DNA of 10,124 bases from NCBI GenBank assembly GCA_964546145.1, contig CAZJIU010000078.1, positions 1 through 10,124 on the forward strand. Direction: 5' to 3'. Of this stretch, positions 8,368 through 10,124 are shown in pieces. The notes under the pieces were generated by a model, which searched no databases, had not been told where the DNA came from, and saw only the letters and a program-made list of their open reading frames with translations. Position 1 is the stretch's first letter. Every line of letters begins with the position of its first letter. Source of the stretch: CAZAKO01 sp964546145 (GTDB lineage Bacteria; Fidelibacterota; UBA2242). A program made the position numbers and the translations under genes.

Positions 8368-9621
8368 ATGAGATTTGTCCGCAGTCTGGTTCTGATTATA
8401 AGTATGACCTGTTACGCCCAAAAGTTATTGATTCCAATGGATCAGGTTCAGACAGATCACCTGAAAGCGTATGGAGTAACTTACTTGGTGCTCAAGCAAG
8501 ATCAGCCGGTTGAGTGGTTATTGAATTACCGGGGTGGTTCTTTTTTAATGGATAGTCATCCGGCGATTGTTAAAGAGTTACGCCTGCGGGGAGTCCGTTT
8601 TGAAGAGGTATCCCCAGCTGACCTTTTGCAGCTCTTTGCTACCATTGATGAGAACAACATGGATATCGCACTGCTGGAGAAAGCCGCCAAAATAGCGGTT
8701 TATTCGCCACCTAACAAGCAGCCCTGGGATGATGCGGTTACCCTGGCATTGACCTATGCCGAGATAGATTATGATATTGTCTTTGATGAAGAAGTGCTAT
8801 CGGGAAAGTTAACGGAATATGACTGGCTCCATCTACACCATGAAGATTTCACCGGGCAGTATGGTAAGTTTTATGCCAGTTATCGCACTCAGGAATGGTA
8901 CATTATGGAGCAGACTCAATCAGAAGCATTAGCCCGACGTCTCGGATATCAGAAGGTATCCGAGGAGAAAAAGGCAGTCGCGCGCAAAATCCGCGAATAT
9001 GTCAGGCAAGGGGGATTCTTATTTGCGATGTGCTCCGCGACGGATGCTCTGGATATCGCTTTGGCTGCCGAAGGTGTGGATATTGTCCCTTCGGTATTTG
9101 ACGGCGATCCGGTGGATCCGCATTATGCGGAAAAACTTGATTTCAGCCAAACCTTTGCTTTTGAAAATTTCAAGCTCTATACCGATCCAATGCTCTATGA
9201 GTATTCCGATATTGATTATCCGCCAAGTTTTCAGGCGGTTGCACCCGGCGCTGAAGCAGATTACTTTACTCTGTTTGAATTTTCGGCCAAGTACGATCCG
9301 GTACCGACAATGCTGACGCAGAATCATGTGGGTGTAATCAAGGGTTTTATGGGGCAGACGACCGGTTTCAAAAGAGATAAAGTAAAAAAATTGGTCGTTA
9401 TAATGGGCGAGGTCGAAGGTGGAGAGCAGGTCAAATATATTCACGGAAATTGCGGTGAAGGTACTTTTACATTCTTGGGCGGACACGATCCGGAAGATTA
9501 CCGCCATTATGTAGGTGATCCACCGACTAAATTGGAATTGCATAAAAATTCACCTGGCTATCGGCTGATTTTGAATAATGTACTTTTTCCTTCGGCACGA
9601 AAAAAGGAACGCAAGACCTGA
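8368..9621 (+). CDS. Secreted GATase1-like protein (family often mislabelled 'asparagine synthetase B')
   Basis: The 417-aa product begins with a short signal peptide (MRFVRSLVLIISMTCYA, cleavage likely before QKL). Its N-terminus, LLIPMDQVQTDHLKAYGVTY then WLLNYRGGSF, matches, as I remember it, a Bacteroidota family often labelled asparagine synthetase B. Nothing here supports that enzyme: there is no N-terminal nucleophile after an initiator Met and no PP-loop SGGxDS motif. Instead there is a Rossmann-like segment (KIAVYSPP, 108-115), a conserved-looking LHLHHEDFTGQ (154-164), and a nucleophile-elbow-like QGGFLFAMCSATDAL (214-228) with Cys222. Near the end come GGHDPEDY (371-378), DPP (384-386) and ILNNVLF (401-407). 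These suggest a class I amidotransferase-like fold, with C222 and H373 as candidate catalytic residues (inference). It is the last gene of the operon, 24 nt after the TPR gene, with AGGA about 11 nt before its ATG. Substrate and role are unknown. Confidence 0.85.
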   Translation: MRFVRSLVLIISMTCYAQKLLIPMDQVQTDHLKAYGVTYLVLKQDQPVEWLLNYRGGSFLMDSHPAIVKELRLRGVRFEEVSPADLLQLFATIDENNMDIALLEKAAKIAVYSPPNKQPWDDAVTLALTYAEIDYDIVFDEEVLSGKLTEYDWLHLHHEDFTGQYGKFYASYRTQEWYIMEQTQSEALARRLGYQKVSEEKKAVARKIREYVRQGGFLFAMCSATDALDIALAAEGVDIVPSVFDGDPVDPHYAEKLDFSQTFAFENFKLYTDPMLYEYSDIDYPPSFQAVAPGAEADYFTLFEFSAKYDPVPTMLTQNHVGVIKGFMGQTTGFKRDKVKKLVVIMGEVEGGEQVKYIHGNCGEGTFTFLGGHDPEDYRHYVGDPPTKLELHKNSPGYRLILNNVLFPSARKKERKT

Positions 9622-9675
9622 TTAGGATTGGTATATGGATGGAGTAAATCCGCATAATATTTTAGAGGACAGCAT

Positions 9676-9707
9676 TTTGCTTTTTAATGGGAGTTTATTT
9701 AAATTTG
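9676..9707 (+). promoter_or_regulatory. Bacteroidota-type promoter (-33/-7) for the small lipoprotein gene
   Basis: TTTG at 9676-9679 and TAAATTTG at 9700-9707 are separated by exactly 20 nt. This is a full match to the Bacteroidota primary-sigma consensus TTTG-N19-21-TAnnTTTG. The expected start of transcription is a few bases after 9707, giving a leader of roughly 40 nt before the ATG at 9754. It lies in the 132-nt gap after the 417-aa gene, so the small gene can be expressed independently of the operon. No terminator for the operon is seen before it. Confidence 0.65.
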
Positions 9708-9738
9708 CATCGTATTGAGGTAATCATCGTATTAAAAT

Positions 9739-9745
9739 AGGAGGG
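9739..9745 (+). promoter_or_regulatory. Strong Shine-Dalgarno (AGGAGGG)
   Basis: AGGAGGG lies 8 nt before the ATG at 9754 and is the best ribosome-binding site in the window. The larger genes have weak or no such site. It is the main support for the start of the 53-codon gene and suggests high translation of that product. Confidence 0.8.
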
Positions 9746-9753
9746 TGGAAAGG

Positions 9754-9915
9754 ATGAAAAGATTGTGGATCTTATTGGTTGTGCTGAGTCTGGTGTTTGT
9801 GGTTTTCAATTGCCAGAAAAAAGCCCAAAAACCGGCAGTTGAGCAAAAGATTGAACAGCCAGCAATTGTGGACACTACAGTGGTTCCAGTAGATACAACT
9901 CAAGTTCAACAGTAA
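9754..9915 (+). CDS. Small (53-aa) putative lipoprotein
   Basis: A short gene. The product has MKR, a hydrophobic stretch (residues 4-18, WILLVVLSLVFVVF), a single cysteine at position 20, and then a hydrophilic 33-residue tail rich in Lys, Gln, Pro, Val and Thr with a repeated Val-Asp-Thr-Thr theme (VDTTVVPVDTTQ). The layout is that of a lipoprotein cleaved before Cys20, but the lipobox (V-F-N-C) is not canonical because Asn sits at -1. A single-pass membrane peptide is the alternative. It is preceded by a near-perfect promoter and a strong AGGAGGG site, and followed by two hairpins, the second an intrinsic terminator, so it looks like a real, independently expressed unit. No homologue is recognised. 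Small Lys- or Pro-rich lipoproteins are common in envelopes, but no role can be assigned. Confidence 0.75.
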   Translation: MKRLWILLVVLSLVFVVFNCQKKAQKPAVEQKIEQPAIVDTTVVPVDTTQVQQ

Positions 9916-9933
9916 AATTATCTGAGGAGAGTT

Positions 9934-9960
9934 CAAATAGAAAATAAGGATTTCTATTTG
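9934..9960 (+). repeat. Perfect inverted repeat / hairpin in 3' UTR
   Basis: CAAATAGAAA (9934-9943) and TTTCTATTTG (9951-9960) form a perfect 10-bp stem around the 7-nt loop ATAAGGA. It starts 19 nt after the stop codon of the small lipoprotein gene. It is AT-rich and not followed by a T-run, so it is not a typical terminator. An mRNA-stabilising 3' hairpin or a protein-binding palindrome is possible. Confidence 0.6.
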
Positions 9961-9978
9961 AGACACTGTGGTGAAATT

Positions 9979-10006
9979 AAGGGCGTTATCAACATAACGC
10001 CCTTTT
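9979..10006 (+). terminator. Rho-independent terminator
   Basis: AAGGGCGTTAT (9979-9989) pairs perfectly with ATAACGCCCTT (9994-10004) around the tetraloop CAAC. The GC-rich core is followed by TTTT at 10003-10006. It closes the small lipoprotein transcript, and probably the read-through transcript of the upstream operon, before the YjbQ-family gene. Confidence 0.85.
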
Positions 10007-10047
10007 GCATTGAGTAATAGAAGGATCTAAACTATCAAGGTGACGAG

Positions 10048-10124
10048 ATGGAGAATATTTCTATTCATACAAGCAGAAGAATCGAGATGATTGATATAAC
10101 CCGGTTGGTTAATCAGGCAATTGG
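10048..10124 (+). CDS. YjbQ-family (UPF0047) protein, 5' end only
   Basis: Only 25 complete codons are in the window: MENISIHTSRRIEMIDITRL and then VNQAI, running off the right edge. The T-S-R-R-I-E-M-I-D-I-T pattern followed by an amphipathic helix is the characteristic start of the YjbQ/UPF0047 family (about 135-140 aa). Some members of this family have been reported to have weak thiamine-phosphate synthase activity. The catalytic-region motifs (the HTT and NE segments) would lie downstream and cannot be checked. The start ATG is supported by AAGGTGA (10037-10043) 4 nt upstream. The gene begins 41 nt after the preceding terminator, so it should have its own promoter. A TTTG at 10004-10007 is present, but the -7 box at the right distance (TAAACTAT) is poor. 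The product is presumably cytoplasmic. Confidence 0.7.
   Translation, partial: MENISIHTSRRIEMIDITRLVNQAI

Noticed and set aside
8378..8412. Lipoprotein signal (SMTC) at the start of the 417-aa protein
   Set aside because: Thr at -1 does not fit a lipobox. Cleavage by signal peptidase I after CYA is more likely.
9019..9543. 174-codon open frame on the minus strand
   Set aside because: It lies entirely antisense within the well-supported 417-aa gene and has no protein-like motif or ribosome-binding context.
8368..9621. Asparagine synthetase B as the function of the 417-aa protein
   Set aside because: It lacks the Cys2 glutaminase nucleophile and the ATP-pyrophosphatase SGGxDS motif, and it carries a signal peptide.
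9635..9718. 27-codon plus-strand reading frame just after the 417-aa gene, with AGGA 7 nt before its ATG
   Set aside because: The product has no recognisable feature, and the well-matched promoter of the next gene lies inside it. Chance is the simplest explanation.

Overview
The window (about 10.1 kb, moderate GC, densely coding) looks like chromosomal core or envelope DNA from a bacterium of the Bacteroidota/FCB assemblage. This rests on three observations: a textbook Bacteroidota-type promoter (TTTG-N20-TAAATTTG) at 9676-9707; envelope families DUF4159 and DUF4175, which are common in FCB phyla; and a secreted protein of the type mislabelled 'asparagine synthetase B' in Bacteroidota. The exact phylum (Bacteroidota, Ignavibacteria, Calditrichota, Marinimicrobia and so on) cannot be settled from this stretch. 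I see no mobile element, CRISPR array, tRNA or rRNA.

Left part, minus strand (1-2154): a secreted protein with a beta-rich N-terminal half, a TPR middle and a BamE/SmpA-like C-terminal domain, followed 34 nt later by rnhA (ribonuclease HI). rnhA starts at a TTG codon and runs off the left edge. A 138-nt divergent intergenic region (2155-2292) separates this pair from the main operon. It contains a TTCGAA-C-TTCGAA palindrome and several AGCTTG-type half sites.

Main operon, plus strand (2293-9621): four tightly packed genes. They encode a DUF4159 protein with an N-terminal hydrophobic segment; a 1129-aa DUF4175-type membrane protein (three TM segments, extracytoplasmic beta domains, then about 600 residues of Q/E-rich helix), which starts inside the previous stop codon (ATGA); a 652-aa secreted TPR protein; and a 417-aa secreted protein with a class I glutamine-amidotransferase-like fold signature. 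The first and last genes share an ungapped GGFL motif and a C-terminal DPP block, so the operon seems to be bracketed by two distant relatives of the same fold. The arrangement suggests an envelope assembly or surveillance module with a membrane scaffold, a periplasmic TPR adaptor and two ligand-sensing or catalytic-like domains. No function is established.

Right part (9622-10124): a promoter, a strong Shine-Dalgarno sequence and a 53-codon putative lipoprotein gene. These are followed by two back-to-back hairpins, the second a clear intrinsic terminator, and then the first 25 codons of a YjbQ-family gene cut by the right edge.
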